A DNA stretch of 64,000 nucleotides. Origin: Dyadobacter psychrophilus. GTDB lineage: Bacteria > Bacteroidota > Bacteroidia > Cytophagales > Spirosomataceae. The first letter of the stretch is position 1. Every line of letters starts with the position of its first letter. Positions 25,055 through 35,800 of this stretch are shown here, piece by piece. Position numbers and translations under genes: made by a program. The stretch spans positions 186,001 through 250,000 of the forward strand of contig NZ_FUZA01000008.1 of assembly GCF_900167945.1 (NCBI RefSeq), written 5' to 3'. A model generated the notes under the pieces. That model did no database searches and was not told the origin of the DNA. It saw only the letters and a program-made list of their open reading frames with translations.

Positions 25055-25636
25055 ATGTTCTCAAACACTGTTAAATACAAGCTTTACCCCACATTGCTCA
25101 ATCGTTTTGACCGCTTTGAAAAGGGCTATATCAGCGAAACAGAGCTCCTTAACAGCGTGAACCGCCTGCCGGTCCCGCAAACGGAAGCACAACGAAAAGG
25201 CGTTTCTTTTGAAGAGGCTGTGATCAAAGGCATCGACGAAGAGGAATTCGATCCCGAGATCATTTCCCGCGTGCGTGCCCTCCTGCCCCGGCCCATGCTC
25301 AAAACGCAGGTTTATTGTGAATATCAGTTGGAAGACGTGCTGCTTTACGGCTATGTGGATGTGCTGGGAAAAATGGTTGCTGTTGATATTAAAACCACAA
25401 GCAATTATCAGCCAGGATGTTATGCAGTAAGTCACCAAAATTTTTATCTGCCTGCATTGCGGGGCAAGGGAGTCCGGAGTTTAAAATATGTGATCACAGA
25501 TTTTAAGGACGTTTACCAGGAAGAGTACGACCATTCTATGGACTTTTCCTCCCAAATGCGTCAGATCAAGTCATTTTGCGCATTTCTGGACACGCATCGG
25601 GCAGAGATAACGGATCTTAGGATTTTCGGCAATTGA
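25055..25636 (+). CDS. Small PD-(D/E)XK nuclease-like protein
   Basis: A 193-residue cytoplasmic protein with the sequence pattern of a RecB/Cas4/YqaJ-type nuclease. RKGVSFEEAVIKG (residues 48-60, with E54 or E55) is a candidate first helix. YGYVDVLGKMVAVDIKTT (98-115) places D102, then D111-I-K113, in the D...(D/E)xK geometry, and HQNFYLPAL follows as a candidate QxxxY-like motif. No other domain is attached. It lies 14 bases after an outer-membrane protein gene and before a sigma factor, not in a recognisable phage or CRISPR context. The family may include inactive or structural members, so nuclease activity is inferred. Confidence 0.65.
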   Translation: MFSNTVKYKLYPTLLNRFDRFEKGYISETELLNSVNRLPVPQTEAQRKGVSFEEAVIKGIDEEEFDPEIISRVRALLPRPMLKTQVYCEYQLEDVLLYGYVDVLGKMVAVDIKTTSNYQPGCYAVSHQNFYLPALRGKGVRSLKYVITDFKDVYQEEYDHSMDFSSQMRQIKSFCAFLDTHRAEITDLRIFGN

Positions 25637-25756
25637 ATGGATTGCTATTGAAAAGGGTTTTGGGTAAATAAAAAAAGCAGGACGGTACAGGACACCTTTA
25701 TGAGCCATTAATTAGAATATTGAAAGTAAAAATATCATATTTTCAACAGTGCTCAT

Positions 25757-26389
25757 ATGAGGAAGCCTACACCCGTTCCCGAGGATGAGCCGCATTTGGG
25801 CGAGCTGTGGAACCGTTTTCGGCAACATGACGAGCAGGCATTTGATGAACTTGCGGAGCGTCGTTACCGGCTTTTATTTAACTATGCTACAAAATTTACC
25901 AAAGACACGGAGCTGATCAAAGACTGCATCCAGGACCTGTTTTTGGAATTATGGTATCGCAGGACCCGCCTTACCGACACTTCCTACGTCACGGTTTACC
26001 TCATTTGCGCATTGCGGAATAATCTTTTGCGGAAATTGAAAGTGAACACTCGCCTCGACGATTCGGCGGACATTGCTGTCAGCTGCGAAGGTTTCACCGA
26101 TAATCTCACGATTGAAACCATGCTGATCAGCTCCGAATCCATGTCGCAAAAAGAGCGTGAGATCCGGAATGCGATCAACCGGCTTCCTAAGCGCCAGCAG
26201 GAAGTGATTTTCCTCAAATTTTACGAAGGTTTGTCCAACGACGAGATCGCCAAAGTGATGGAAATCGAGCGACAAACCGTTTCCAACTTCATTTACAGGG
26301 CCATTGCCCAGCTCAAAAACGACCTTCCCTCCTTCTCGAATGTCATACCGCAAATTATTTTAGTATTTTTTCTAAAATTTTTATCATAA
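25757..26389 (+). CDS. ECF RNA polymerase sigma factor, FecI-like
   Basis: A 210-residue sigma factor. Region 2 spans about residues 30-95 (FDELAERRYRLLFNYATKFTKDTELIKDCIQDLFLELWYRR). Region 4 spans about 135-190 (INRLPKRQQEVIFLKFYEGLSNDEIAKVMEIERQTVSNFIYRAIAQL), including the helix-turn-helix. It is longer than minimal ECF factors because of a linker and a hydrophobic C-terminus (IPQIILVFFLKFL). It is followed by a FecR-type anti-sigma factor and a SusC with an STN domain, the standard cell-surface signalling set. It probably directs transcription of the downstream susCD operon when substrate binds. Confidence 0.92.
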   Translation: MRKPTPVPEDEPHLGELWNRFRQHDEQAFDELAERRYRLLFNYATKFTKDTELIKDCIQDLFLELWYRRTRLTDTSYVTVYLICALRNNLLRKLKVNTRLDDSADIAVSCEGFTDNLTIETMLISSESMSQKEREIRNAINRLPKRQQEVIFLKFYEGLSNDEIAKVMEIERQTVSNFIYRAIAQLKNDLPSFSNVIPQIILVFFLKFLS

Positions 26390-26450
26390 AAAGGGTATCC
26401 GTTTCCAGGACCGTACTATTTCAATGTATACAGTCCAATGAACACGGAAA

Positions 26451-27572
26451 ATGCAGGATTACGCACGATACGATATTAAAGATTTCCTGGCCGACGAGGC
26501 GTTCTGCAGGTGGGTGTTGCATCAAAAGCCCGCCGACAATGCTTTTTGGGAAAACTGGGTCCGCAATAACCCCGATCGTGCCAGCATCGTAATCACGGCA
26601 AAAGAATTAATCTCGGAAATCCATCACGCGCAACACTATCTGAGCGAAGATGAGCTGCAACATGAATTGCAACGCTTATCTGCCGCAAGGAAATCTGCCA
26701 CCGAAGAAATGGAATATGCCGAATCAGCCAATGATGGCGTCGCTCCGAACTGGCTCAGCCGCTTTTCGCTGGCATTAGGCGTCTTAACGTGCCTCGTTGT
26801 CCTGTTTTATTTTTATACAAATTCTCCCACCAACACGAGCCAATCGCAAATCAGCCAGGAATCATTAAAGGATGAGAAAAACGAAAAGTGGATTGAGGTA
26901 ACTAATAATGAATCCATTACAAAATACATTGCATTGCCTGATGGCAGTTCTGTAAAACTTTCGCCCGAAAGCAAGCTGAGTTATCCGGCCGCTTTTGTGA
27001 AAAATGAGCGCGAAGTTTTGCTGAATGGCGAGGCATTTTTCGATGTTACTAAAAATCCGGAAAGTCCGTTTAAAGTCTACACCAGCGATGTAGTAACTAC
27101 GGTTTTGGGCACCAGTTTTACTGTAAAAGCTTTTGATCAGGATAAAGATGTGCGCGTTGTGGTCAAAACGGGCCGAGTGACCGTTGCTGCCAATGCACCG
27201 CAAAGCAAAACGCAGGAACCGGAGAAGAATGAGCTCGTGCTGTTGCCCAACCAGCAGGTTGTATATCATCGTAATGAACAGAAAATGAAGCGTTCGCTCA
27301 TTGAAAATCCTGCGCAGGTGGGCCCGGCCGACATTACAAGCCAGAACCTGGTTTTTGAAGATGCTCCGGTTGCAAAGGTTTTTGAATCACTCCAAAAACG
27401 ATACGAAGTCCAGATCATTTACGATGCCGATTTAATGGCTGGCTGTCAGCTAACCGCAGAGCTAGGCCAGGAGCCATTATTTGAAAAACTCGGTATGATA
27501 TGCAAAGCCATTCAAGCACGCTATGAGGTGATCGACGGACAGATTGTGATACACGGAAGTTCGTGTAAATGA
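26451..27572 (+). CDS. FecR-type anti-sigma factor
   Basis: A 373-residue single-pass inner-membrane regulator. The cytoplasmic N-terminus (about 1-100) should hold the sigma factor. One membrane helix follows (LALGVLTCLVVLFYFY, about residues 107-122). The periplasmic FecR domain shows the usual IALPDGSSVKLSPESKLSYP and REVLLNGEAFFDVTKNPESPF (about 165-205), then VVTTVLGTSFTVKAF. The C-terminal DUF4974-like region has LVFEDAPVAKVFESLQKRYEVQIIYD, which resembles an STN domain. The SusC homologue downstream has a matching STN signalling domain. The gene sits 61 bases after the sigma factor. Confidence 0.92.
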   Translation: MQDYARYDIKDFLADEAFCRWVLHQKPADNAFWENWVRNNPDRASIVITAKELISEIHHAQHYLSEDELQHELQRLSAARKSATEEMEYAESANDGVAPNWLSRFSLALGVLTCLVVLFYFYTNSPTNTSQSQISQESLKDEKNEKWIEVTNNESITKYIALPDGSSVKLSPESKLSYPAAFVKNEREVLLNGEAFFDVTKNPESPFKVYTSDVVTTVLGTSFTVKAFDQDKDVRVVVKTGRVTVAANAPQSKTQEPEKNELVLLPNQQVVYHRNEQKMKRSLIENPAQVGPADITSQNLVFEDAPVAKVFESLQKRYEVQIIYDADLMAGCQLTAELGQEPLFEKLGMICKAIQARYEVIDGQIVIHGSSCK

Positions 27573-27651
27573 CATTGAAATACATTCCTAACCCTTAAAA
27601 TAAACATTCATGCGCCAATCCAGCCATCCGCCCTGATGTAAAAATAAACAA

Positions 27652-27685
27652 GCCGAAGATGCTGTAACATCCCCGGCCTGTCTTT
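27652..27685 (+). terminator. Hairpin between fecR and susC
   Basis: GCCG-AA-GATG pairs with CATC-CC-CGGC around a six-base loop, followed by CTGTCTTTTCCCC. It may end or attenuate the sigma/anti-sigma transcript. A second hairpin, CCGGTT/AACCGG (27713-27730), lies in the presumed susC leader. Confidence 0.45.
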
Positions 27686-27781
27686 TCCCCCTTCTTAATT
27701 CCCATTAATAATCCGGTTCGCTAAAACCGGAACAGGGGAGTTTTGTATCTCATTTTTCCAAAAAAGCATACATACAAATCT

Positions 27782-30700
27782 ATGAAAATTAGTACGAAAC
27801 CGATCAGGATTTTATTCAAAATCATGCGCATGTCAATCTATCAGCTGATCCTGTCAGTCCTCTGCACAACATTGGTTGCTGCCAATGACAGCCGGGCCCA
27901 GGAGTTACTGAACCGTCGGATTTCACTGGATCTGGATGATCAGAAAATAAGCGTTGCGTTGCGGCAAATCAGCCGTCAGGCGTCCGTGCGGTTCATGTAC
28001 AGTCCGCAGGTGATCCCAGTTGAGAATAAAGTGACCTTACACATTCGTAATGAGCCGCTGAATATGGTTCTCGAGTCGCTTTTCAAGCCGCTGAACATTG
28101 GTTACGAAGTCTCTGGCAATCAGCTGGTGCTCAGCATTATGTCTGATATGAAACCATTAAATCCCCAGCCAGTCGAAGAGCAAAAACCGGTGGACAGGAA
28201 CATTAGAGGTTCAGTAAAAGATGAAAAAGGCGCACCATTGCCCGGCGTAAGCATTGTGGTAAAGGGAACGCAACGCGGTTCGCTAAGCGATACGGAGGGA
28301 AATTTCGACGTAAGCATTCCCGACGGCGAGCATACGATCATTTTCTCTTTTGTGGGTTACCTGAGCCAGGAAATTCCGGTGGGCAGCCAGAGCACGATGG
28401 ACATTGTTATGAAAGATGATCTGAAAGCATTGCAGGAAGTGGTCGTAGTCGGTTACGGAACGCAGAAGAAGGTCAATTTGACCGGCTCGGTGGCCTCCGT
28501 GGAAGGTGAAGAACTTTTGAAAACACCGGCAACCAACATTACCAATTCGCTAGTAGGAAGGCTTCCGGGCCTGATCGCCGTGAATGGAAACGGGAAGCCA
28601 GGGGCAGGATCGTCCATCTCCATCCGCGGCGCCAGCACATTCGGCGATAACAGCGCATTGATCGTTGTGGACGGCATTATCCGGACTTTTGACCAGATCG
28701 ATCCCAATGAGGTAGAAAGCATTTCGATATTAAAAGACGCCTCCGCGACAGCCGTTTATGGTTCAAGAGCGGCCAATGGTGTTATTTTGGTTACTACAAA
28801 ACGCGGTGCAACGGGCAAGCCAACATTCAATTACAATGGTTTCGCAGGCTTTCAGCAGCCGACGCAATACCCAAAAGTGCTGAGCGCCTATGAATATGCA
28901 ATTACCAAAAATAAGGCCGTGCAAAATCTCGGCAAACCCATTCAATATTCGGATCAGCAACTGGAAGACATTCGCAACGGCGTGCTTCCCGAATATGACT
29001 GGTATGGCAACACTTTGAAAAAACAATCATTTCAAACGCAGCAAAACCTGAGTGTGAGCGGCGGCTCCGATGCCATTCGCTATTTTCTTTCGCTCGGTTA
29101 CCTGGATCAGGACGGCATGTACGACCGCATTAACTTCCAGCGGTATTCCATCAGGACCAATGTGGATGCGAAAATCAACAAAAACCTGACCATATCAGCC
29201 GACATTGATGCCAGCGCCAGAAACACGAACCAAAGTGCCTACGCCCCGGAATCCATTTTCGACGACATTGTAGCCGCCTACCCGCTTGATAAAGCCTATA
29301 ATCCCGACGGGACGATTTTTTACACCCGCGAGCAACATCCCGTTGAAGAGATAAAAACCGGCTATAACCGCATGCGGAACAACATTCTGCAAGCCACATT
29401 GACGGTAAAACATGAATTGCCGTTTATCAAAGGTTTGTCCGTTTTGGGACGCGCTTCTTTCGGCCGGGAATACGCCAATAACAAGCATTATAATGTGCCT
29501 ATTTTCATGAACCGCCAGGATGCCGACGGCAATACGCTGGAAATATATCCCTATGGCGGCTGGAATGGCAAAACAGCATTAACGCAGTCATTCAGCGAAT
29601 ACAATACAACCACATTGAACGCCTCGCTGAACTACTCACGCAGCTTTGGCCCGCACGAATTTGGCGGCCTGCTCCTGTTTGAGCAGCTCGATGCGAAAGG
29701 CAATAATTTCTACGGTTTTCGGACCAATTTTCCAGCGCAGGGACTGGATGAATTTTTCTATGGTGGTGAAAGTCAGAAAGATGCCAATGGCGGTTCCTTC
29801 ACAGACGGTCGCCGCGGCGCTATTGCGCGGGTGAATTACAGTTTTCAGCAGCGTTACTTGTTTGAGGCATCATTCAGAAGGGACGGTTCTGTGGCTTTTC
29901 CGGCTTCCAAAAAATACGGTTTTTTCCCCGCGGTGTCGGCAGGCTGGCGGATTATTGAAGAACCATTTCTCAAAAACAGCGCGGCCCTTTCCTTCCTTGA
30001 TAATCTGAAACTCCGTGCTTCTTATGGTGTCGTTGGTAACGACCGTAATGTGTACACGGGCTATCTTTTGAGAAACCCCACATTCCAGTATTCGCAGGTT
30101 TACAATCCGTCGGGAACCATTGTGTCGGGCACAGAAGGCCTTTCTACCATTGCTCCGGGCATTTTGCCTAACCCGGACGTGACCTGGGAAACGGCTTCGG
30201 TTTCGGATGTGGGGCTGGAAGGTTCGTTATGGAAAGGAAAGTTGCAATTTGAAATAGACCTGTTTTACAAAAGAACTTCCAACATTCTGCGCACACGTAT
30301 CCGCTCCATTCCGGGCACATTGGGCGCACAGTTGCCAGCAGAAAATTACGCCAAAGTGGACAACAAAGGCATCGAGTTCATGCTGAGCCACCAGAACAGT
30401 TTTCAAGCTTTGAAATATTTTGTAAAACTCAATGGCAGCTTCTCGCAAAGCAAGGTGATCACCCTCGACGAACCGGCTAACACGCCTGATTATCTGCTGC
30501 AAACAGGCCGCCCGCTGGGTTTCATTACAGGTTATAAAGCACTGGGCTTTTTCCAGACAGACGAAGAAGTGGCTACCTATTTACCCCAGTTTAACGGAGG
30601 CCAAAAAGCAGGTGATGTGAAATATGCAGATATTAACGGCGATGGAAAAGTAGACGCTAATGACCTGACTATCATTTCCATGGACAACAATGTCCCGAAA

Positions 30701-31168
30701 GTGATCGGCGGATTATCATTTGGAGGTTCACTCAAAGGTTTTGATCTGAATGTGCTTTTCCAGGCTGCCGGACGGGTTCGCCAAGTGCTTTACGGCGCCG
30801 CCAGGGACTTTTTTCAAGGCGGATCACGCAACACTTATGTGGATTTGCTGGATCACTGGTCTCCCGAAAATCCAAACGCATTGTATCCAAGGCCCTGGGA
30901 AGGCCCTCACCCAAATAACTCGCTGACTTCCAGCCTTTATCTGCGCAACGCGAGTTATATCCGGTTAAGGTCGATCGACTTTGGTTACACATTGCCTTCC
31001 GAGCTGATCAAGAAGATCGGCGTGCGTAATGTGCGGGTTTACTTTTCGGGAGCCAATCTTTTTGTGTGGTCAAAGATGAAAATGTTCGATCCTGAAATCG
31101 AGAACACCACGGGCACTTACTATCCGCAGCAGCGCACGCTGAACCTCGGCCTGAACCTTACTTTTTAA
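27782..31168 (+). CDS. SusC/RagA TonB-dependent transporter with STN domain
   Basis: A 1128-residue outer-membrane importer. The start at 27782 (MKISTKPIRI) is chosen over an upstream non-ATG start because it leads into the signal sequence. Domains in order: an STN domain right after the signal peptide (ISLDLDDQKISVALRQISRQASVRFMYSP, about residues 40-110); a carboxypeptidase-like repeat (IRGSVKDEKGAPLPGVSIVVKGT, about 140-220); a TonB-box-like EVVVVGYG; the plug (ISIRGASTFGDNSALIVVDGII); and a 22-strand barrel. The STN domain marks a transducer that signals to FecR. susD follows 19 bases downstream. It imports an oligomer with its SusD partner; the substrate is unknown. Confidence 0.95.
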   Translation: MKISTKPIRILFKIMRMSIYQLILSVLCTTLVAANDSRAQELLNRRISLDLDDQKISVALRQISRQASVRFMYSPQVIPVENKVTLHIRNEPLNMVLESLFKPLNIGYEVSGNQLVLSIMSDMKPLNPQPVEEQKPVDRNIRGSVKDEKGAPLPGVSIVVKGTQRGSLSDTEGNFDVSIPDGEHTIIFSFVGYLSQEIPVGSQSTMDIVMKDDLKALQEVVVVGYGTQKKVNLTGSVASVEGEELLKTPATNITNSLVGRLPGLIAVNGNGKPGAGSSISIRGASTFGDNSALIVVDGIIRTFDQIDPNEVESISILKDASATAVYGSRAANGVILVTTKRGATGKPTFNYNGFAGFQQPTQYPKVLSAYEYAITKNKAVQNLGKPIQYSDQQLEDIRNGVLPEYDWYGNTLKKQSFQTQQNLSVSGGSDAIRYFLSLGYLDQDGMYDRINFQRYSIRTNVDAKINKNLTISADIDASARNTNQSAYAPESIFDDIVAAYPLDKAYNPDGTIFYTREQHPVEEIKTGYNRMRNNILQATLTVKHELPFIKGLSVLGRASFGREYANNKHYNVPIFMNRQDADGNTLEIYPYGGWNGKTALTQSFSEYNTTTLNASLNYSRSFGPHEFGGLLLFEQLDAKGNNFYGFRTNFPAQGLDEFFYGGESQKDANGGSFTDGRRGAIARVNYSFQQRYLFEASFRRDGSVAFPASKKYGFFPAVSAGWRIIEEPFLKNSAALSFLDNLKLRASYGVVGNDRNVYTGYLLRNPTFQYSQVYNPSGTIVSGTEGLSTIAPGILPNPDVTWETASVSDVGLEGSLWKGKLQFEIDLFYKRTSNILRTRIRSIPGTLGAQLPAENYAKVDNKGIEFMLSHQNSFQALKYFVKLNGSFSQSKVITLDEPANTPDYLLQTGRPLGFITGYKALGFFQTDEEVATYLPQFNGGQKAGDVKYADINGDGKVDANDLTIISMDNNVPKVIGGLSFGGSLKGFDLNVLFQAAGRVRQVLYGAARDFFQGGSRNTYVDLLDHWSPENPNALYPRPWEGPHPNNSLTSSLYLRNASYIRLRSIDFGYTLPSELIKKIGVRNVRVYFSGANLFVWSKMKMFDPEIENTTGTYYPQQRTLNLGLNLTF

Positions 31169-31187
31169 TCAGTTACTGTTTACTGTC

Positions 31188-32801
31188 ATGACAAAAATAT
31201 TTGCCAAAACACTGCTGGTTGTAATGATCCTTATGACCACCGCCTGCAACGAAGAATTCCTCGAACGCCAGGCCACAGACTCTATTCCCGAGGAAAATAT
31301 CTTCGCGGATCCTGCGCTGATCCAGCTTTTTGTAAACAATATGTACCTGGATGTGCCTTCGTTTGAACGCAATCTGTACGACAACATTACCGACGAATCG
31401 CGCTGCTATTGGGGCGGCGGGCCGAGGAATGTGGTTCAGGGTCAATGGTTTCCCGACAATAACCCTATGGAATACTGGGCTTACGGGCCTGTGCGGAAAA
31501 CGAATATGTTTTTGGATAAAATTGATGAAGCCGACATTGAGGAAGATCAAAAAACAAATTTCAAAGGACAGGTAAAATTCCTGCGGGCGATGCTCTATTT
31601 CAATATGATCAAACGTTACGGCGGCGTGCCCATCATTACTGAGCCACAAGGACTTGACGACGATCTTTTCGTTGCCCGGCAATCCACCGATGAAAGCTTT
31701 GATTTTGTGATCAAAGATCTGGAAGAGGCCATTACATTGCTGCCGGAAACGCACGGAAGCCGCGCCGTGGATGTAGGAAAAGCCAATAAGCATTCTGCAA
31801 AAGCCTTTTTGGGCCGCGTGCTGACCTATTGGGCAAGCACACTATACAATCCTGCGGGCGACGTGGCACGCTGGCAAAAAGCTGCACTGGTAAATAAAGA
31901 AGTGATGGATGCCGGTAATTATAAGCTGCACCCCAACTTCCGCAACATCATGCTCGACAAAAACAATGAGGAAGAAATTTTCAGTGTGCAGTTTCAGAAA
32001 CCATTCCGCGAGCACGGCTGGGATTCGTGGGGCCAGCCCGATTCGCAGTCCAAACAGGATGCTGTGAACCGCAGTCCCGTGCAGGAATTTGTGGATGCAT
32101 TTGAAATGAAAAACGGGAAAGCTATTAATGAAACGGGCTCAGGATACAACCCGGCCGATCCTTACAAAAATCGCGACCCAAGATTCGACGCGACGGTGCT
32201 TCACAATGGTGCAACGTTTTTTGGTTCAACCATTTACATGTACGAAGGCGCGCCCATCGACGGCATAAACCTTCCCTATGCGACTATTACGGGCTATCTG
32301 ATCAGAAAAGGCATGAACGAGAGCAACAAAGATTACTACGGAGCAGCAGGCAGCGACCAGAACTGGATCGAGCTGCGTTACGCCGAGGTGCTTTTGAATT
32401 ATGCCGAGGCCAAAAACGAAGCATTAACCGCGCCTGATGCGTCAGTATATGCCGCCATTGAAGCCGTTCGCCAGCGTGCAGGATTGGTTCCTTACCAGCT
32501 TCCGGCAGGACTTTCCAAAGTGCAAATGCGTGAAAAAATCCGCCACGAGCGCTTTATTGAGTTGGCTTTTGAAGGCAAGCGCTACTGGGACTTGAGACGC
32601 TGGAAAATTGCCGCGCAAGTGCTGAATGGTAAGCAGTTCAATGCAATGTACATTACCAAAAACGCGAACGGCACCTACACTTACAAAGCAAAACCGGTAG
32701 ACGGTGTGCCTTATGTTTTCCAGGAAAAAATGTATTTCATGCCCATTCCGCAGCGCGAGATCGAGAAAAATCCTAACCTGAAACAAAACACCGGCTGGTA
32801 A
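31188..32801 (+). CDS. SusD/RagB surface lipoprotein
   Basis: A 537-residue lipoprotein that caps the SusC channel on the cell surface and binds the substrate. The signal sequence ends in the lipobox MTTAC (residues 16-20), followed by NEEFLERQATDSIPEENIF. The helical repeats typical of SusD are seen (FLRAMLYFNMIKRYGGVPIITEPQG, AKAFLGRVLTYWA, NWIELRYAEVLLNYAEAKNEA, RHERFIELAFEGKRYWDLRRWK). The protein ends in PIPQREIEKNPNLKQNTGW, the usual family ending. It is co-transcribed with susC before it and with the 1307-residue fusion after it. Confidence 0.95.
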   Translation: MTKIFAKTLLVVMILMTTACNEEFLERQATDSIPEENIFADPALIQLFVNNMYLDVPSFERNLYDNITDESRCYWGGGPRNVVQGQWFPDNNPMEYWAYGPVRKTNMFLDKIDEADIEEDQKTNFKGQVKFLRAMLYFNMIKRYGGVPIITEPQGLDDDLFVARQSTDESFDFVIKDLEEAITLLPETHGSRAVDVGKANKHSAKAFLGRVLTYWASTLYNPAGDVARWQKAALVNKEVMDAGNYKLHPNFRNIMLDKNNEEEIFSVQFQKPFREHGWDSWGQPDSQSKQDAVNRSPVQEFVDAFEMKNGKAINETGSGYNPADPYKNRDPRFDATVLHNGATFFGSTIYMYEGAPIDGINLPYATITGYLIRKGMNESNKDYYGAAGSDQNWIELRYAEVLLNYAEAKNEALTAPDASVYAAIEAVRQRAGLVPYQLPAGLSKVQMREKIRHERFIELAFEGKRYWDLRRWKIAAQVLNGKQFNAMYITKNANGTYTYKAKPVDGVPYVFQEKMYFMPIPQREIEKNPNLKQNTGW

Positions 32802-32834
32802 CAACCTGCCATTTACCGACTTAGCTCATTTCCT

Positions 32835-35800
32835 ATGAAGTCCAAATTTCAGCATATCCTTCTGGCCATCTTTTTTTTGTCAGTCATATTGGTAAAACCG
32901 GCTGATGCGCAAGCGCCTAATCCCGGTTTTGCACCCAAAAATGGCGACCATATCATCCTGCTCGGCAACACATTTGCGGACCGGATGCGTCATTATGGCT
33001 ATTTCGAAACCTTACTTCAAAAAAACTTCCCCGGTAAGCAGCTAACCATGCGCAACATGGGATGGAGCGCGGATGAAGTGGGTTTACAGCCCCGACCGCT
33101 CAATTTTCCAGGTTTTGGAGAAAAAACAAAAAGACTGACCGAAGGCCAGAAGGAAGTGAAATTTCAAGGTTTTACGCACGAAGGCGAGCGCATCATTATG
33201 CCCGTTGCGCTCAATTTCGAAGGTTTGAACCAGGACCTTTACGATCAGAAAGCGGACATGATCTTCCTGTGTTTTGGCATGAATGAAGCATTTAAAGGTC
33301 CTGCCGGCCTGCCGCAATTTGAAAAAGACCTCAACACTTTTATTCAAAATCTGCAAAAGAATCAATACAATGGTCGTTCAGCGCCTTCACTGGTGCTCGT
33401 TTCCCCGATTGCGCATGAAGAGTTAGGTGTCAATTTTCCAAATCCGGCAGAGCACAACAAAAATCTGGATCTGTATTCCAAAGCCATGCAGAAAGCGGCG
33501 GCTGCAAAAGCGATTTATTTCATCGATCTTTTTACGCCTTCACTGGCTAAGATGAAACAAAAAGGCCAGGAAAAATTAACGATCAACGGCATTCACCTCA
33601 CCGGCAATGGTTATAAACTGGCTGCAGAATGGATGGGCCAATCCCTGGGTTTTGGAAAAATGCCCGATCTGAACACCGAAAACAGCAAAAAACTTTTCGC
33701 GGTGATCAAGATGAAGGACGATCATTTTTTCTACCGCTGGCGGGCTGTGAATGGCGAGTACATTTATGGCCGCAGAAGAGAGCCGTTTGGCGTGATCGCA
33801 TTTCCCCCGGAGCTAAGAAAAATTAATCAAATGACGGCGTCGCTGGATTCCGTGATCTGGGAAATGGGCAAAAGCAATGGCGCGGAAGCTTATCAAAAAG
33901 CCGTTGAAATTGTGGACAGGCGTGGAAAACCGGTTGATCCCATGTTAATGCCCGACATTCCGATGACAGGACGGCAAGGCGAAGCCGCGAAAGCAGCCGC
34001 GCATGCACATCACGAGAAAATGTGGCCCGCCACAACCGACAAATTCAAGCTGCCGGAAGGCTACGAGATCAACCTTTTTGCCTCAGAAAAAGACTTTCCG
34101 ATTGAAAAACCGGTGGCCATGAACTTCGATGCACGCGGCAGGCTTTGGGTTGCGACCATGCCAACCTATCCGCAATATTTCCCCGGCATTCCGGTTCATG
34201 ATAAAATTGTGATCCTGGAAGACACAGATGCCGATGGAAAGGCCGATAAGCACACCGTTTTTGCTGACGACTTGTATCTGCCATTGGGTTTTGAATTCGG
34301 CGATGGCGGCGTTTATGTATCCCAGGAGCCGGATATCGTGTTTATGAAGGACACTAATGGCGACGACAAAGCCGATCATCGCGAAGTGGTGCTAACTGGT
34401 TTTGGCTCCGAAGACAGCCATCATGCCACGCACGCATTCACATTCGGGCAGGACGGCGCATTGTATTTCAATGAAGGCACATTCCTGAATTCACAGGTGG
34501 AAACGCCTTATGGGCCCATCCGCTCCTATGCGGGCGCAACGTATCGTTACGAGCCAAGAACCGCAAAACTCACGCATTACATTTCCTATCCTTATTACAA
34601 TCCCTGGGGCAGTATTTTTGATAAATGGGGAATGCATTTGATCGGGGACGCGTCCGATGGTTCCAATTATTTTGCCCCGCCCATGACCGGCAATGTCACT
34701 TATCCCGACAAGCATCCACGCATTGAAATGTTCACGGAAACGCGTGTAAGGCCAACGGCGGGCATCGAAATTGTTTCCAGCAGACAGTTTCCGGATGAGG
34801 TTCAAGGTGATTTTTTGGTCAATAACAACATTGGTTTTCAGGGCACCAAGCAACACCGGATCATTCCGCGCGGCTCGGGAATTGGCAGTAAAGAAGTCGA
34901 GGCCATCCTACAATCTCAGGATCCAAATTTTCGTCCTATCGACATTGAATTTGGCCCGGATGGTGGTTTATACATTGTGGATTGGTACAATCCGCTGATC
35001 TCACACGGAGAAAATCCACCGCGCGATCCCGCACGTGATAAATCGCACGGAAGGGTTTGGCGGATCACTTACAAAGGCAAACCGGCGCTGAAAGTAACCG
35101 ACGTTTCAAAACAGAGCATTCCAGAATTACTTAATAATCTGAAAGTGCATGAAGACCGTTTCCGCTATCGTTCGCGGGCACAGATCCGCGAAAAGAAAGC
35201 AGCGGAAGTCCTGCCGGAACTGAAAAAATGGGTGACTGCACTGGACAAAAACGATCCGCAATACGAGCATAACCTGCTCGAAGGATTGTGGCTTTATCAG
35301 GATTTTAATGTGGTTGAACCTAACATTTTAAAAACATTACTCAATGCAAAAGAGCCGCAGGCACGCGCCGCAGCCACAAAATTGCTTCTTTACTGGCACG
35401 ACCGCATTCCCGGCTCGCTCGAACTGATGCGCGCCCGAGTGAATGACGAATCGGCGCGGGTGAGGATTGAGGCGGTTGTTGCATTGAGCTTTTTCAATTC
35501 AGAAGATGCGGTCATTGCAGCCACGGATATTTTTAAATATCCTACCGATTATTATATGGATTATGCTGTGCATGAGACTTTTAGGTTTTTAAAACCGATT
35601 TGGCTGGCGGGGATGAAACAAGGCAAAAGTTTTGGACCAAATCAAAAACAAGCCAATCATTATCTTTTAAAACTGGCTAATGCACAGGAACTGGCCACAT
35701 TACCACAAACTCCTGATGTGCTAACCGCCACGCTGACCCGGCCGGATATTAATGTTGCAAAGAAACAGGAAGCATTAGCCAGCCTGGCAAAAAACCAGAG

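Noticed and set aside
25757..26389. Sigma factor as regulator of the second SusCD pair too
   Set aside because: The second SusC has no STN domain and is on the opposite strand; nothing in the sequence links it to this FecI/FecR set.
32835..33660. Active GDSL esterase at the N-terminus of the fusion
   Set aside because: The first block lacks the nucleophilic Ser (LLGNTFADRM); only the overall SGNH-like pattern is supported.
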